In this document: piece by piece, positions 37,601 to 52,600 of the stretch
Numbering within the stretch: the stretch's first letter is position 1
How the letters are laid out: each line of letters opens with the position of its first letter
Origin: JAWLFY01 sp041685355
Lineage (GTDB): Bacteria > Planctomycetota > Planctomycetia > Pirellulales > Pirellulaceae
Direction of reading: 5' to 3'
DNA: 64,000 bases
Assembly: GCA_041685355.1 (NCBI GenBank)
Contig: JAWLFY010000008.1
Span: forward strand, 1 to 64,000
Program-made: the position numbers and the translations under genes
The notes under the pieces: model-generated
Database searches by the model: none
Seen by the model: the letters and a program-made list of their open reading frames with translations, nothing else
What the model was told of the DNA's origin: nothing

Positions 37601-40600
37601 GGATGCCGACGGATATGCGGGAATGACGTTTCAAGTCGAAACGTATCCGGGGCTGCGAGAACTTCACGACCGGGCATGGGAGGCGCTCAAGGCGAAGCTT
37701 TACGACGCGTTTCCCGAGCACGCCGCGACCGATCTCTTGGCCGGCGGTCCCGAAGCGCTCGACGCGATCTTTCCCGGCTTGACGGTGATCTGGCAAACGT
37801 TCGGCGCGATTCCCGATTGGGTGACGGTGCCGCTGATCCCGTTCGAGTTCCATGTCGTCGCGTCCGCGACGTCGATGACGCACGAGGAATACGTCGCGGA
37901 CGCGTTACGGGAGGCAGATCACGTCCGCCGGGCGATCCTTCGCGATACGAACGCACCGCCCGTTCTCGTTCACCTGGCGGCTGACCCCGAGCGATGGGAG
38001 ACACTCTACCGGACGTTCTTGAAAGAGTCCGGCTGGTTGGTCGCGGAGGACGCGATCCCCGCGGTACGACGTGATCCGGAACTCGTGAGCCAACTGGCGA
38101 TGCTCGCCGGGGCGGTCGCGAGTGGACCGATAAGGGACGATTCGGCAGGGACCGGTTCGGGATCCGGCGTCGTTGAGATCGTGTTCCATGGCGACGCCGG
38201 ACAACTTTTTGAGCAGGTCCGCCGATGGTACGGCCACGACGTGGGTCGGCTCGCCGAGACCGACGCGAATGCGCCTCGATTCACCGCTGACTCCCTCTCT
38301 GGGTTTGGTCTCCTCGATAACCCGAACCCCGTTGCCCGGATGCCGCGGTTCGAATCGCTCGACTTGGGGCTCCAGCGGGCGACCCATTTTCAGACGATGA
38401 AGGTCTACGTCCCGTGGGTGCCTTTCGAGCGACGGGGGCGGGGGATCCCGGCCGATTATCAAGTCGACGGGATCGTGTTGAACGACGACCGGCCGTTCTT
38501 CCCGTTAAACCTGGGGGACGAGTTCGACCAATCACGAAGGCCGGAGGAGAGGGCTTCGAACAACGGGGCTTCGATGGTCGGGCCGTTCGCGTTGGAGACC
38601 GGCGGCTTCTTGCCCGCCGGGGAACCGCTGCCGTTCACGGTCCATTTTCAGAACGCCCCGTCGAGCCCTCGGGATTCGAATCAAGTTCGTGTCGTCGTTC
38701 CGTTGGACGAGGCGTTCGATCCCCAAACGTTTCGCTTGGGTGAGATCCGCGTCGGTGAGTTAGTCATCCGAGTCCCTCCGGGGCGGAGCCATTTCCAGGG
38801 TGACTTTGAGTTGGCGGGGACGCTCGGTTTCGACGTTCGGGTCAGTGCGGGAATCGACCAGCGATCGGGGCATGCGACTTGGTTGATCGAGGCGATCGAC
38901 CCGATGACGGGTGAGCGGTTCTTAGGTTCCGACGGGGGGCTGTTGCCGGCGAACGACGCGCTGGGTCATGGCGCCGGGTTCGTTCGCTATCGCGTCGAAC
39001 TCCGGGAAACACTGGACAGCGGGACCGAGATCGCCGCCGGCGCGTCGGTCCGCCTGGACAACGCACCGGGCGAGCGAACCGAACCGCTCCGCTACGTCGC
39101 CGATGTGGACCCACCGACGAGTTCGCTGAACGTCGCGCCGGTCGGCTCGAACGGGGCGTCTCGGGTGAGTTGGGAAGTGACGGACGAACCGAGCGGATCG
39201 GGGTTTCGACACGTTTCGCTCTATGTCTCGGGAAACGACGGCGAGTTTCGTCTCTGGCAACGCCAATTGGCCGACGCATCGGGGACCGCGACGTTCCCGG
39301 GTCAGCCCGGCGGGGACGTCCGGTTTCTAGCGATCGCGAGCGACCGGGCCGGGAACCGTGAACTCCCGCCACCGGGGATTTTCCTCCCGAGTGACGGGTC
39401 ACGATCGCCGTTCGGTCCGCAGCCAGAATCGTCGGGCATCGAGTCGCCACGAGGCTTGCCTTCTTCGAGCGATCCCCCGTCGGATCCCGTTCACCCGATC
39501 TTTACCCGCGCGGTGCAAGCGATACCGTCGTCATCCGATCCGGCCTCTCTGTCGGAGTTCGCGTCGGCGGTGCGGCCGTTCGTGACGCGATCGATGGCGA
39601 GCGGCTTTGTTTCGAGCGGAGCGGGTATCGGGCCGATCGCGATCGCCGAAACGTCTCAGGGCGACATCTTGGTCAGCGGCGGCGAAGCGAGGAACGAGAT
39701 TTTTCGGCTGGGAGACGACGGGGGCGTTGTCGGTGACGCCTGGGCGACGCTTCCGTTTCCGATTCATGACTTGCGGTTCGACTTGGAGGGGCGATTGTGG
39801 GCGACGACCGGTGGCGGGCCGTTATTGCGGTTGTCTCCCGACGACGGGTCGGTTCTCGGCACGTTCGGCGACGGGCTCACGTTGGGTCTCGCCGTGGATC
39901 CGAACTCGGGCCAAATCGCGGTCGGTTCGCGGCACGGGGTGGAGCGGTTCGATCCCGCTACCGAGTCGTTCTCTCGACTTAGCCGGGACCGAGATCTGCG
40001 GGTTGGGAGCTTGGCGTACGACGGGGATGGCGTCCTGTGGGGCGTTCGGTGGCCGCAGCGTGACACGGTTGTTCGGTTGGAAGCTTCCGGCCGTGCGGTC
40101 GAGATGCAGGAGTTCAACGAGCCGATCGATTCGATCGCGTTCGGCCAGCCCGGTACCGAACTGGAGGGGCTGCTGTTCGTTTCCCATCCCGGCGCCGACC
40201 ACACACGAAGCGATTCGGATTCGGATGATGAGCGAGTCGGTGTGTCGATGATCGACGTTGTCTCGAATCGACGTGTCGCGATCGCGCGGGGCGGGACGCG
40301 AGCGGATCGGATCCTCGCGACGTCGGACGGTCGCGTGTTGGTGAGTCAGTCGTCCCAGGTCGACCAACTGAGCCCGATCGTCGCGCCGCAAATTGTGGCA
40401 ACGAACCCGCCTGACCAAAGTGTTGCGTCGATCCCGCTCGGACGCTTGAGTGTTACTTTCAGCGAGACGATGTGGACCGCGGGGGATACCGCGATCGGCT
40501 CGGTCATCGATCCGGCGCTCTACACGTTGACGTCGGATGATGGGACCGCGGTCGCGATCCGTGATGTGACCTACGACGACGATTCGAGGACGGCGTATCT

Positions 40601-43600
40601 ATTCAGCGAGGCGTTGGGTATCGGCGACTACACGCTGACGGTCGCGGGGACGCTCCGCAGCGACGACGGGTTCCCACTGGAGAGCGATTTCGAGTTTGCG
40701 TTTCAAACGGTACGTGACTTCGCCGGATTGGTCGACGTTCGTCTCAACGGAACCCGGATCGATCGACAAGCCGAAACGGTCAGCTACGAGGCCGAGGTGA
40801 CCAACATCGGCGATCGCAAGTTATGGGTACCGATGTTCCTGACGCTCACGGGCGACGAGCGCGACGTGGGTCGACCGGCGGATGCTCTTGACCGTGACGG
40901 CGATGGCCGATGGATCGTGAGTCTCGATGCACCGTCTGACAACGGCACCCGATTGAAGCCGGGCGAATCGACGACCGCGACCACGTTGCAGTTGCTGGCC
41001 CCCGAATCGGGTCCGACCGATTTTTGGCACGGGTTTGCGGGCACGGTCGCCGACGTTCGGGGGATCGAGTTCGTGAGCGAGCCGCCGACCGACGTTGTGG
41101 CGGGCGAGACGTATCGATACGACGCGACCGTTTCGGCCGATGGGGAAAACGCGAGTTATTTTCGACTCGCACAAGGCCCGGATGGGATGACCGTGGATCC
41201 CGCCGGCGGGACGGTGATGTGGCCGACGTCGGAGGATTCCCCGCAGCGGACCGACGTCGTGTTGCAGGTGTTAGGCGATCGCGGCGGGTGGGCCGAAACG
41301 GCTTGGACGGTCCAGGTTACCGGCGGAAACCGAGCCCCTCGGTTCCTGTCCGTTCCGGACGACATCGTGTCGCAGGAGGCGGAGCGGGTGGAACGTTCGA
41401 TTGACGTCTTCGATCCCGACGGGGATTCGGTTCGAGTTCGCATCGAAGGCTTTCCGCCGGGGGCGACTTTCGATCCGGTCACGGGCGCGCTCGCGTGGGA
41501 ACCGGTGCCGGGAGCCGCAGGGAGCTACCACGAGATCACGGTTTTCGCGACGGACGGGGTGAACACGGTCTCTCACGGGTTCGACTGGGTCGTCACGGCG
41601 TCGAGTCACGCGCCCCGTTTCGGGACACTCGCGCGTCCCACGCTCCGCGAAGGAGAACGTTGGGTGTACCAGATCCCGGCGACTTCCCAAGACCAACGCC
41701 CGCTGCGTTTTTCCAGCGGTTCGCTCCCGGACGGCGCGACGTTGCATTCGACCTCCGGTGAACTGCGATGGGACGTGGGCTACGCCTCGGCGGGCCAACA
41801 CGTGATCCCGGTTACGGTCACGGCGGGCGATGACTCCGTCACGGTGGAGATCGTTGTCGAGGTGCTGGCCGGAAACGGCGTGCCACGGTTCGACCCGCTG
41901 GGAGAGTGGCTGATCGACGAGGGCCAATCGGTCACGATCGTCGCTTTCGCGTTCGACCCGGATCATCCCGACTTCCGATTGCCGGTCCGCTTGCCCGACG
42001 GAACGTTGGACCCACCGGGCGACGTGTCACCTGTCGCCTATGCGGCGGAGGGGCTCCCGGTTGGCGCCACGTTCGACCCGGAGACTGCGACGTTCCGTTG
42101 GACGCCCGACCATGACGCGGCGGGGCGGTACGAGGTAACGTTCGTCGCGACCGACGACGGCGACGGGACCGGCAGCCCGGTGACGACAAGGGGCACGGCG
42201 ACGATTCTCGTCCGCGATGTCAATCGCTCTCCCGTGATCACGCCGCTTCAGAACTTCTTGTTGGAACGGCATCGGGCGGTGACGATCCCGGTCGCCGCGG
42301 CCGACCCCGACGGCGACCCGATGACGTTGTCGGCCGCGACTGCCGCCAGCGGTTTGCCACTCCCTGATTTCATGACGTTTACCGACCACGGGAACGGGAC
42401 GGGCGCGTTTCATGTCGAAGCCGGCTTCGGACATCGCGGCGACCATGTTGTCACGTTGTTCGCGAGCGATCTCGATTCGGCAGGGAATGCCAAGTCGACG
42501 CCGGACACGGCCGAGTTCGTGATCACCGTCACGTCGGCGAACGAGCCGCCGAGATTGACGCCGATCGCTTCACGCGTCGTCGTTCCGGGAACGCCGGTGG
42601 TGGTCGACGTCACCGCATCGGACCTGGATGGCGAGACGCTTCGCTTCGACGTCGACGGGCTGCCGGATCTGGCGGAGTTCGTTTCGTTTCCTGATGAGAA
42701 CCGGCTCCGCATCCTGTGGACGCCGAGTCTTGCCGACATCGGCGTTCACGACGTCAGCGTGGTCGTCACGGACACGGGAAACGGACAGCCCGGACGCGCT
42801 CTGGCCGATGCGATGTCGTTCCGGTTGACCGTCCGCGAAACGAACAGAGAGCCTGAATTATCGCTTCCGGCGATCATCGAAGTGGCCGAGGGGGATTTCA
42901 TCACGACATCGCTTTCGGCGAATGACCCCGACGGCGACCCGCTCTACTGGACGGCGGAGAACTTACCCCCGGGCGCTTCGGTCGACCGAGCGACGGGGAC
43001 GTTTCAGTTCTCACCGACACACGGGCAGGCGGGAGAGTGGTCGATTCCGATCATCGTGTCGGACGGGATGTCGATGATCGAGTTGCCGCTATCCGTGCGG
43101 GTCTTGCCCGCCAATCGGGCCCCGCGGATCGCTTCTCCGGGATCGCAACTCGGGCTTGAGGGGCGACCGATCGAGTTTCACCTGGTTGGGACCGACCCCG
43201 ATGGCGACGCGACCGTGTGGGCCAGCGAAGGGCTTCCATCCGGGGCGGAGTTCGACACCGTCGACGGCCGGTTTCGCTGGACACCGACGCATCAGCAATC
43301 CGGTTCGTACGAGATCGTTTGGACGCTCCGTGACGCGGAAGGCTTGTCGGACTCGGTGACCGTCCCGATCGTTGTCGAAGACGTGAATCGGCCGCCGGAC
43401 GTTGAATCCACGCGACACCAGGTGGTCGTCGGGGAACTCATGGACTTCACGATCCGCGCGCGCGATCCCGATCTGGGGGACGTGCTTTCGTTCGAAGCTC
43501 ACGGGCTTCCAACCGGTGCGACGCTTGACCCCTCGACCGGTCGCATCCGATGGATCCCGACCCCGAACCAGTTAGGCAAAACGCTTGTCGACGTTCGGGT

Positions 43601-46600
43601 CCGTGACGCTATGACGGAAGGGGCGGCCACGATCATGATCCGTTCGACGGCGCTTCCCGAGACGCCCGACGTGCGGATCGTCGCCACGCCGAGCGATGCA
43701 GTCGTCCCGGGGGAGGCGATCAACGTACAAGTGATCGCGGATGCTTACTCGGATGTCGACGCCATCAGCCTGCGACTCGACGGCGAACCGGTCACGCTCG
43801 ACGAGCGGGGTGTCGTCGGGTTGACCGCGACGACGCCGGGCCGGCATGTACTGCAAGCCACGGCGACCGACGTCGACGGCTTGACGGGATCGACGACTTG
43901 GACATGGAAGGTTCGCGATCCCGAAGATACGACGGCGGCGGAGATCGGGATCACATCGTTGCTCGCCGAGAGTCGGATATCGACCCCGCGTGACGTTCGC
44001 GGATTTGTACGAGACTCGAATCTCGATTGGTGGCGTCTGACGCTGCACCCCGTCATCTCGACCGAAACGATGCTCGCGGCATCGGCCGGGGCTCACGCCA
44101 ACGGAATCGTGCTCGGAGAGGGGACGCGAACCGGGGATGAGATGGCGCTCGGAAGAATCGATCCGAGCCAGATTTCGCCCGGGTTCTATGAGATACGGTT
44201 CGTCGCGGAAGACATCGCGGGTCGTCGTTCGGCCGAAACGGTTGCGGTCGAAGTGTTGGCGAACGACACACCACGTGGCGTTTGGCCGGAAGAGATTGAT
44301 CAAACGTTGATAGTGGGGGGTGAGGAGTTCACGATCGGCCGCCGGTTCGACCGATTGACGCCGAATGACCAAGGTTCGTTCGGCGACGCTTGGCGGATGA
44401 CACTTACCGATGTCGCGTTGCGGACGTCCGTGCCGTCAACCGGCCACGAGGCGTTCGGCGTGTTTCGTCCGCTAGGCGACGGCGACCGCGTGCATCTGAC
44501 GACGCCGGACGGCCGGCGTGTCGGATTTGAGTTCACCCCGATCCCGATCGAACCGACGGGGCATGATCAAGACGCCAGGTTCTATCGACCGGCGTGGGTG
44601 GCGGATTCGGGTGTTCCACACACGCTCGATTCGATCGACGCGGTCTTGGTTCGCGGCCGTGGCGGTTACTTCGAATTGTCGACCGGGCGTCCGTACCATC
44701 CGGCTGATCGCTCGTACGGTCGTGAGGCGTATCGGCTGACCCGCCCTGACGGTTCGGTGGACGTGATCGACGGTCTCGGCATGATGATCCGACGGGAGTT
44801 TCCGAGCGGCCTCGCGTTGGAACTGACCGAGAGTGGCGTATGGCTGGGTGGGGAATCGGTCGTCCGTTGGGCGCGAGACGAGGCGGGGCGAATCGTGCAC
44901 GTCGTGAACAACGACGGCGGAGAAACGGAGTATCGCTACGACGCCCATGCACGGCTCATCGAAGTCATCGATCGGGCATCGGAGAGTTCGGTTCGATACG
45001 GATACGTCGGGACACAACCGTCTCGATTGGCGGTTTCGGTGCGATCCGACGGCGGTGGCACCGCGTTTTTGGACGAGGCGACATCGGGAGACGATCGATT
45101 GTTTCCGTTGTCCGGCGACTTGGGGCATCCGTCGGAGTTTGATGGCGTGGTGATCGGCGCGGAACTCGCCTCGGGAGAGTCGCACGGTTACGCGTTCACG
45201 ATCGACGACAACGACCTCGCGGCAACGCCGGACGGGGCGATCGTCGTCCGCGTCGGGATTGAACCGTCGCGGAGTCGTCTGCTGCCCGCGATGCCTCGTG
45301 TGGCGGGGCTGACCCCGATCGTACAAACCCTCGACGGGAATCGTCGTGAGGCACATTTCTTGGTTGACCGGCCCGGGACGCATTTGTTGTCGGTTGGCGG
45401 TACCGGGAATCGTGATCGGGGAGGATACCGGCTGTCGTGGGACGTGGTCGGCCCCGGAGACGTGGTCGGCCGTGGAGACGTGGTCGGCCGTGGAGACGTG
45501 GTCGGCCGTGGAGACGTGGTCGGCCCCGGGGATGTGGTCGGCCCCGGGGATGTGGTCGGCCCCGGGGATGTGGTACGGGATACGAAAACTCGCGAGCCGG
45601 AGGGTCGCGCGGTCCCGGCGACGTCGGGATCCGGGGTCGATTTTGCCCGTGAGTTGGGTGACGTCATGTCGAGACCGGCACTGTCCATCCGCGTTTCAAA
45701 TCGGACAGGCGAACCGCTCGATGACCCACCGGCACCGCCGCCTCCTTTGTCGGGCGTACGAACGCTTGCGCCGGTGGCGGGAGCGACGTTCGGCATTCGG
45801 GATCCGGATTTCGAGGCGAAGGGTAAGGGGTGGACGACGTCCGGCGAGGTGCGATTCGTCGACGGGGCCGCGGTGCTTGACGAATCGGACGGCGGCCGAT
45901 CATCGCTTCGGCAGGCGGTCTTCGTACCTGACGGCGCTCAGGTGCTCCGGTTCGTGATTCGCGGGATGGAGCTGGGACAGGAAGCGGGACGGGTGCCCGA
46001 CGCGTTCGCGCTGGGGCTCTTCGACGCGACCACCATGACGCCGATCGGTGGTGCCGCGGACGCCGATCAAAGCGATTCGTTGTTGACCATTCAGCACGAC
46101 GGCAGTTATCTCGCCGCCGCGGGGGTTTCGGTCGATGGGAACGTGACCGAGTCGGGTGGACTCGATGGGCTCTCGGCGTGGTCCGCACAGGTCGATCTCG
46201 ACGAGGTCACGCCGGGGACGCTGGCGATCGTGTCGTTCGACCTTGTCGGGTTCGGGGATGCGTCAAGTCGAGTGGTCATCGATCATGTGGGGTTCGGCGA
46301 CTCGACGCGACCAATTCCGGTCGCGGTCGCGGATGGGGTAACGACCTCCGAGGACACGCCGGTGGAGATACCGGTGTTGGCGAACGATCAAGCCGGTGAT
46401 TTCCCGCTCGATCCGGCCTCGGTTCGGATCGAGACGCACCCGCTTCACGGCGAGATCGACATCGATCCTGATTCGGGCATGATCCGCTACATCCCGGATG
46501 ACGATTTCGCCGGAGTCGACTCGTTTTCCTACCAAGTCGCGAATACTTCGGGGAAACGATCGACGCCCGCGCTCGTGGAACTCGAGATCGCCCCCGTTTC

Positions 46601-49600
46601 CGATCCGCCCGAGCTGATCACGGCCGCCACGCGGGGTGACCAAGACATCCCGTTGCCGCTGTCGATCGCGGCGAACACGACCGATGTCGACGGCTCGGAA
46701 TCGCTGTGGTTGACGATCGAGAACGTCCCGGGGGGCGGCACCCTGTCCGGCGGAATCCAGATCGCCGGGGGACGATATCAGCTCGCACCGGATGCGCTCG
46801 AGGGGCTGACGATGACGCCGCCTTCGGGGTGGACCGGTCAGACGGAGCTGATCGTTCACGCAACGGCGAAGGACGGTGAGGCAGTTCCGGCGACGGTTTC
46901 GACTTCGCTTTCCGTTGTGGTCGATCCGGTGTTGACGCATCCGCTCTCGATCGACGCGTTCGTGGTAAACGACGGGGAGAAACAGCGATCGTTGCTCCGA
47001 ACGGTGTCGGTTCGGTTTAATCAAGACGTCGAGATCATTGATCCGTCGTCGGACGTTCGAATCGTCCGGGACGGTGTCGAGCTCGCTCGCATCGCACCGG
47101 AGCGGTATGACTACGACGCCGCGACTCACACGTTGACCGTCGATCTGGATGGCGTCGCGATGAACGACGGGGAGTACGCGTTGAGCATTCGGGCGTCGGG
47201 CGTCGTCGCGGCCCGAAACCGTTCGGTGACCCTTGCAAGTGGTCCGCTGTTCTCGGGAGCAACGGTTCGGCTCCCGTTTCATCGGTTGCTCGGCGACCTG
47301 ACCGGAGACAACCGAATCGATAGCGACGATTGGGCGTTGATCAGCGAGCACTACGGTTCGGCCGAAGGCGACCCACGGTACTGGCGAGTCGCGGACTTGA
47401 ACGACGACGGCTTGGTCGACCGTGGGGAGTACTTTACGTGGATCAATCGCCGTGGACGTACGGCGGATACCCAAGGCCCGATCGTGATCGCGGCGATCAG
47501 CCCGCCCGGAAACGGGGTCGCGTTAGTTGATGCGTATCCGTCAGGGTCTCGCTTGATCGGTGCGCTCGGCGATCTGAGCGAGATCGGATCGGTCATCGTC
47601 ACACCGGAAGGCGGCTCGCCGGTCGACGTGTCGGCACGGTTGACATCCGATGCGTCGTTTGAGATCGGACTCGACGAACTGTTTGACGAAGCCGGGATGG
47701 TTCTGGGGGATGGAGATTATCGACTGACGGTTAAGGGATCCGATGTGTTCGGCAACGAAGCGGATCCTTTCGAACTGCCATTCGCGATCGACGACACGCC
47801 GCCGCCCCGTCCGTCACGGCCAACGGTTGTCAACGCGGATGGAGCGTCCGCGACCGGAGAGGTGATCGGAACGAACCGGTTCGTGATCCGTGTCGAAACG
47901 ACCGAAGGGCAGGCAGCCGAAGAGACGATCGTTCGGCTAAACCGTGACGGACAAGAGATCGGCTTAGCGGTGGCGGATGGTGACGCCGACTTCGAGGTCG
48001 ATCTTGGGGCGTTGGGGGATGGCGAATACCGGTTCACCGCGACGGCGGAAGACCCGGTCGGCAACCGCAGCCCGGTGAGTGACCCGTTCACGGTTGTCGT
48101 CGACGTCACCCCGCCGGCGATTCACGACGTCGACCTCTCTGCCGCGACCGACACGGGAATTCGAGGCGACCGCACGACGTCGGCCCCGGTGGTCACGATC
48201 GTCGGGGATACCGAGCCGGGGGCGAGGGTCACGTTGGACACGACGGGGCAGTCGACGTTCGCCGGTGCCGACGGCGGGTTCACGTTCTCGGGAGTCGAAC
48301 TTCCGTTCGGAACGACTCGATTCCCGGTGTCCGCCGCCGATGCGGTTGGGAACGAGCGTACTCGTCTCCTGACACTGTCGCGACCGAAGCCGGAATCCGA
48401 CCCGCCCGTGTTGGCTGTTCGCCTGGCCAACGATTCCGGCTTGTCGCCGGTCGATCGGCTCACACACGATCCCGCGATCGCGGGTGCGGTCGATGACGAA
48501 TCTGGGGTCGCGGTGTTGGAAGCTTCGATCAACGGAGGCGTCTACTTTGACATCACGAACGGGTTGCAAGCCGAGTCGTTTCGGATCAGCCGGTGGCAAC
48601 TTGAAACCGCACGGGGCAAGAAGTTACCGGAGGGCGGTTTGACGATCGCGTTGATCGCGGAGGATGTCCATGGGAACCGTTCGGACCCGGTTTCGCTTTC
48701 GTTCGAGCTCGATTCGACGCCGCCTGCACGGCCCGAGACTCCTCAAATGGGTCGGCCTTCGGATTTGACGGTTGCGACGACCGCGATGCGTCGACCGCAA
48801 GTCATGTTGACGGCCGAAACCGAAGGTCGGCTGGACGTTCGCGTCGGTGGGAAGCACGAAACTTCGTTGCTGGTTCCGCGTGGGGAAACCGAGGTGACGT
48901 TAGGCGAATTGGTGGAGGGGACGTATCAGATCGACGCGACCTTGACCGATCAGGCGGGGAACGTGAGCGATCCTTCCCTGCCGCTGGAACTCATCGTTGA
49001 TCTCACGCCACCAGAAGTTTTTGACCTGCAGATCGAATCGGAGCCTTCAGGGTCGGACCTGGCGAAGCTTCACGGGGCGACCGAACCGCACGCGTCGGTA
49101 ACCGTTTTTCGAGGCGTCGACGGACAGACTGCGGTCGCGGCATCATCTGCTGACGGAACCGGCGAGTTCGTTGTCAGCGAGATTCCGCTTCGGGATCGCA
49201 ACAACTTGTTCCGTATCGTCGTGACGGATCAAGCCGGGAACGAACGCGAGGTCGAGTTTGAATCTTCGATCAACGCGGCCGATCGCTCCGCGCCGACGAT
49301 CGCCCTCACGCTCGACGGCGTGTCGGTCGACGAGCCAACGCACGGATCACTCGCCGTGACCGCGGACCCGTCGATCCGCGGTGTGGTGGACGACGCAAGT
49401 CGGATCGTTCAGTTTCGGCTCGGCGTCAACGACGGGCCGCTGGTCGACGCGCTCGGGTCGTTGCACGGCCAGACCTTCGAGTTCGACCGTGCGGCGCTCG
49501 AGGCGATCGTGGGCGGAACGATCCCGGACGGCCCCACACGAGTCCGATTCCAAGCTACGGACGAACGGTTTCATGTGTCACCGGTCGTGGAGCTGAGTTT

Positions 49601-52600
49601 TGATCTCGATGCGACCCCGCCAGCGCCACCGACGTCCCTTCGCTTGGCGGCGGAATCGGATACCGGCATCCCCGGCGACGGAGTTACCGCGGCCGAAGTG
49701 TTGACCCTCGACACCAGGGCGGACGACGCCAACGAAGTCATTCTGTACGCCGACGGGAAGGTGGTTGCGCGGGCCGAGGCGTCCTCGGAGACGACGTTTC
49801 ATATCGCGGTCGGTGAGGGCCGGCAACGGTATGTCGCTCAAAGTGTAGATCGTGCCGGGAATCGGAGCCCGTTCACGGCACCGCTTGTCGTTACCGTCGA
49901 TCGGTCGACGCCTTCGGCGACGACGGGATCGGAATCGACGTCTCAGCGCGTCGGCCTCGGAGACGCGGGCTTACGTAGCGATTCGCCGACCATCGATCTG
50001 GTCGGGACGACCGAGCCGGGTGCGTCGGTGACACTTGTGGGGGGCAGTGCGTTTACGACGGCGGACGCGTTCGGGGATTACCGATTACGCGACGTGACGT
50101 TGGATCCTGGCGAAAACCAGATCGAGCTTCGTTTCGTCGATGTGGCGGGGAACTCGGCGTCCTTGAACGAGACGATCCGCTTCGTTGATGATTCGCCACC
50201 GGCGGTCTTCGTCGCGCTGCTGAACGACACGGGAAGGGATCCGGACGACCGATTGACGTCCGACCCGACCCTCGTGGGTCGGATCGAGGATGTCTCGGGA
50301 ATCGAGCACGCGAGTGTTTCGATCAACGGTTCGCCATGGGCCGAAATCACGGATTTGCTCGACGGTGGCGGCTTTCGGTTCGACGAGTCCGTCTTTCAAC
50401 AGACGATCGGAACCGTGCCGGCCGATGGACGCTACGTCGTCGCGGTTCGTGCCTCCGATCCGCTGGGTCACGAGACGGAGACCGGATTTGCGTTTGACCT
50501 CGATCGGGTCTCTCCTGCTGTGACGCATTCGCCCGATCTGGTGACGTCGAGCGACAGCGGGTTCGACGCGTTCGACGACGTGACGAACGTTCGTGAGCCT
50601 GCCGTTCGGATGTTTGCCGAACGAGGTGCCGAAGTGACGTTCCGGCTAAACGGTGCCGAACTGACACGGGTCCGATCGACGGGATCGGCGCGGGCCACCC
50701 TGCCCGCGTTGGCGGACGGTACCCATCATGTTACGGCGACCTTGGAGGACCTTGCGGGGAATCGTTCCGAGATTTCCGAGGTGTTGACCATCGAAGTCGA
50801 TACAACGGCTCCTTGGATCGACGAACTTTCGCTCGCCCCGATCCACCACATCGCGGCCGACGAATCGCGGACACCGGACGCCGTCGTGACCGTGTTGGGG
50901 ACTGCCGAACCAAGCACCCGCGTCACGTTGGCCCCTGGAAACTGGACCGCGACGGCGTCGGACGACGGGGCGTTCGCGTTGGAGGTCGGGCTTGGTGTTG
51001 GGCGAAACGCGTTCGAGGTCATCGTCGAGGACCGTGCGGGAAATCGGACGACGGGCGACTGGACGGTCATCCGCGAACCGGATGACGTGACGGGAAACGA
51101 AGGACCTTGGCTACCGGTCGATGACGTGATGGCGGTCGCCGCGCGGGTGGGGAGGAGTTCGAGGAGTCTGCTCGCCAATGATCCCGATCCGGGACGGTTG
51201 AACGGCGAGCCTTGGTTCCGGGCGGTCTCGGAGACGGTTGTCACCGAGCGAGGTGCGACGGTCACGATCACGGCGGACGGTTACTTCGAGTACGAGGGCA
51301 ACTCGATCGACGCGTTCCGAGCGTTGGGTGAGGGCGAGACGGGATGGGACCGTTTCAGTTATCGGGTCGAGGGCGGGACGGGGACCGGAACGATCACGTC
51401 CGCCGCCGTGACGCTCGACGTGGTCGGTGTCAACGACCGCCCCGATGCGTTCGATGACGCGTATGGGATCGTCGCCGCCGACGATCGGCTTGTCGTGGGC
51501 GCAGGCGAGGGGCCTTTGGCGAACGATTCCGACCCGGACACGACGGACTTTCTTCTGGTCGACACGGTTCGTTCCGATTCGGTCAGTGAGGCCGGAGGGA
51601 TCGTGACACTTCGCCCCGACGGGAGTTTCGATTTTGACCCGAATGGCGCCTTTGATGACCTGGTCGAGGGCGACGTCGCGACTGACCGTTTTCGCTATGT
51701 CGTGATCGATTCGTTCGGGGCGCGTTCCGAGGCGTACGTGGAGGTTCGGATCGTCGGGGTCGACGATGCCCCGATCGCCGGCGACGACGGCATCGAACGT
51801 GGTTACTGGACCGTCGCGTCTCAGTCGATCGTTGTTCCGTCGGAGCGGGGCGTGTTGGCCAACGATCGGGACCCGGACGCGGGAAGCGGCGACCTCCTCG
51901 AAGCGGCATTCGACGGATATTCGGAATTGGGGGCGCGGGTGATCGTCGATGTCGATGGCGGGTTTTCGTACGACCCGAGCGGGTCGACCACGCTCCAGCA
52001 ATTCTCGGCGGAGGGCGTCGATGTCGTCGACCGCTTCGAATACACGCTGCGAAACGTCACCGGGTCAGTCGCTGGCACGTCGGCATCCGCTCCGACGGGC
52101 CCTGAAGGAGAACCGTCGCCGCTACCGGCCCGGGACGCGACGGGGGTGGTGGAGATCGTGCTCCGCTCTGGGCCCTCCACTTATTCGTTCGACCTGGTCG
52201 CCGACGGGTTCGAATCGATCGGACGCGGGCCGTCAATCAACAACCACGGCGCGGTCGCGTTCCGTGGGACGACCGACGGGGTCGACTCGCTGTACGTCTG
52301 GAACGAGGGCGTCGGGATGCGAACGCTGATCAGCCCCGAATTGACCGACGGTTTTCTGCCGCGGCGCGGTCCGGTCGATACGGTTCCGATGTCGCGAATC
52401 GATGGGAGCGTCCAGATCAACGACGAGGGTCAGGTGATCGCGCAGCGGCAGATGAACGCGAAGGGGTTGATGGGCGTGCTTCCGATGGGGACGCCGGTGT
52501 TGAACGAGGCCGACCTGCTGCTTTCGTACGCGGAATTGTGGGACGCCGGGGCGATGCTCGACGGGGAAGGCTATCGGTTGCCCCGGCAAATCGCGGTCGG

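Noticed and set aside
47286..47463. Cellulosome component based on the dockerin-like pair
   Set aside because: No cohesin or glycoside hydrolase is in the window; dockerin-like pairs are common in planctomycete surface proteins.
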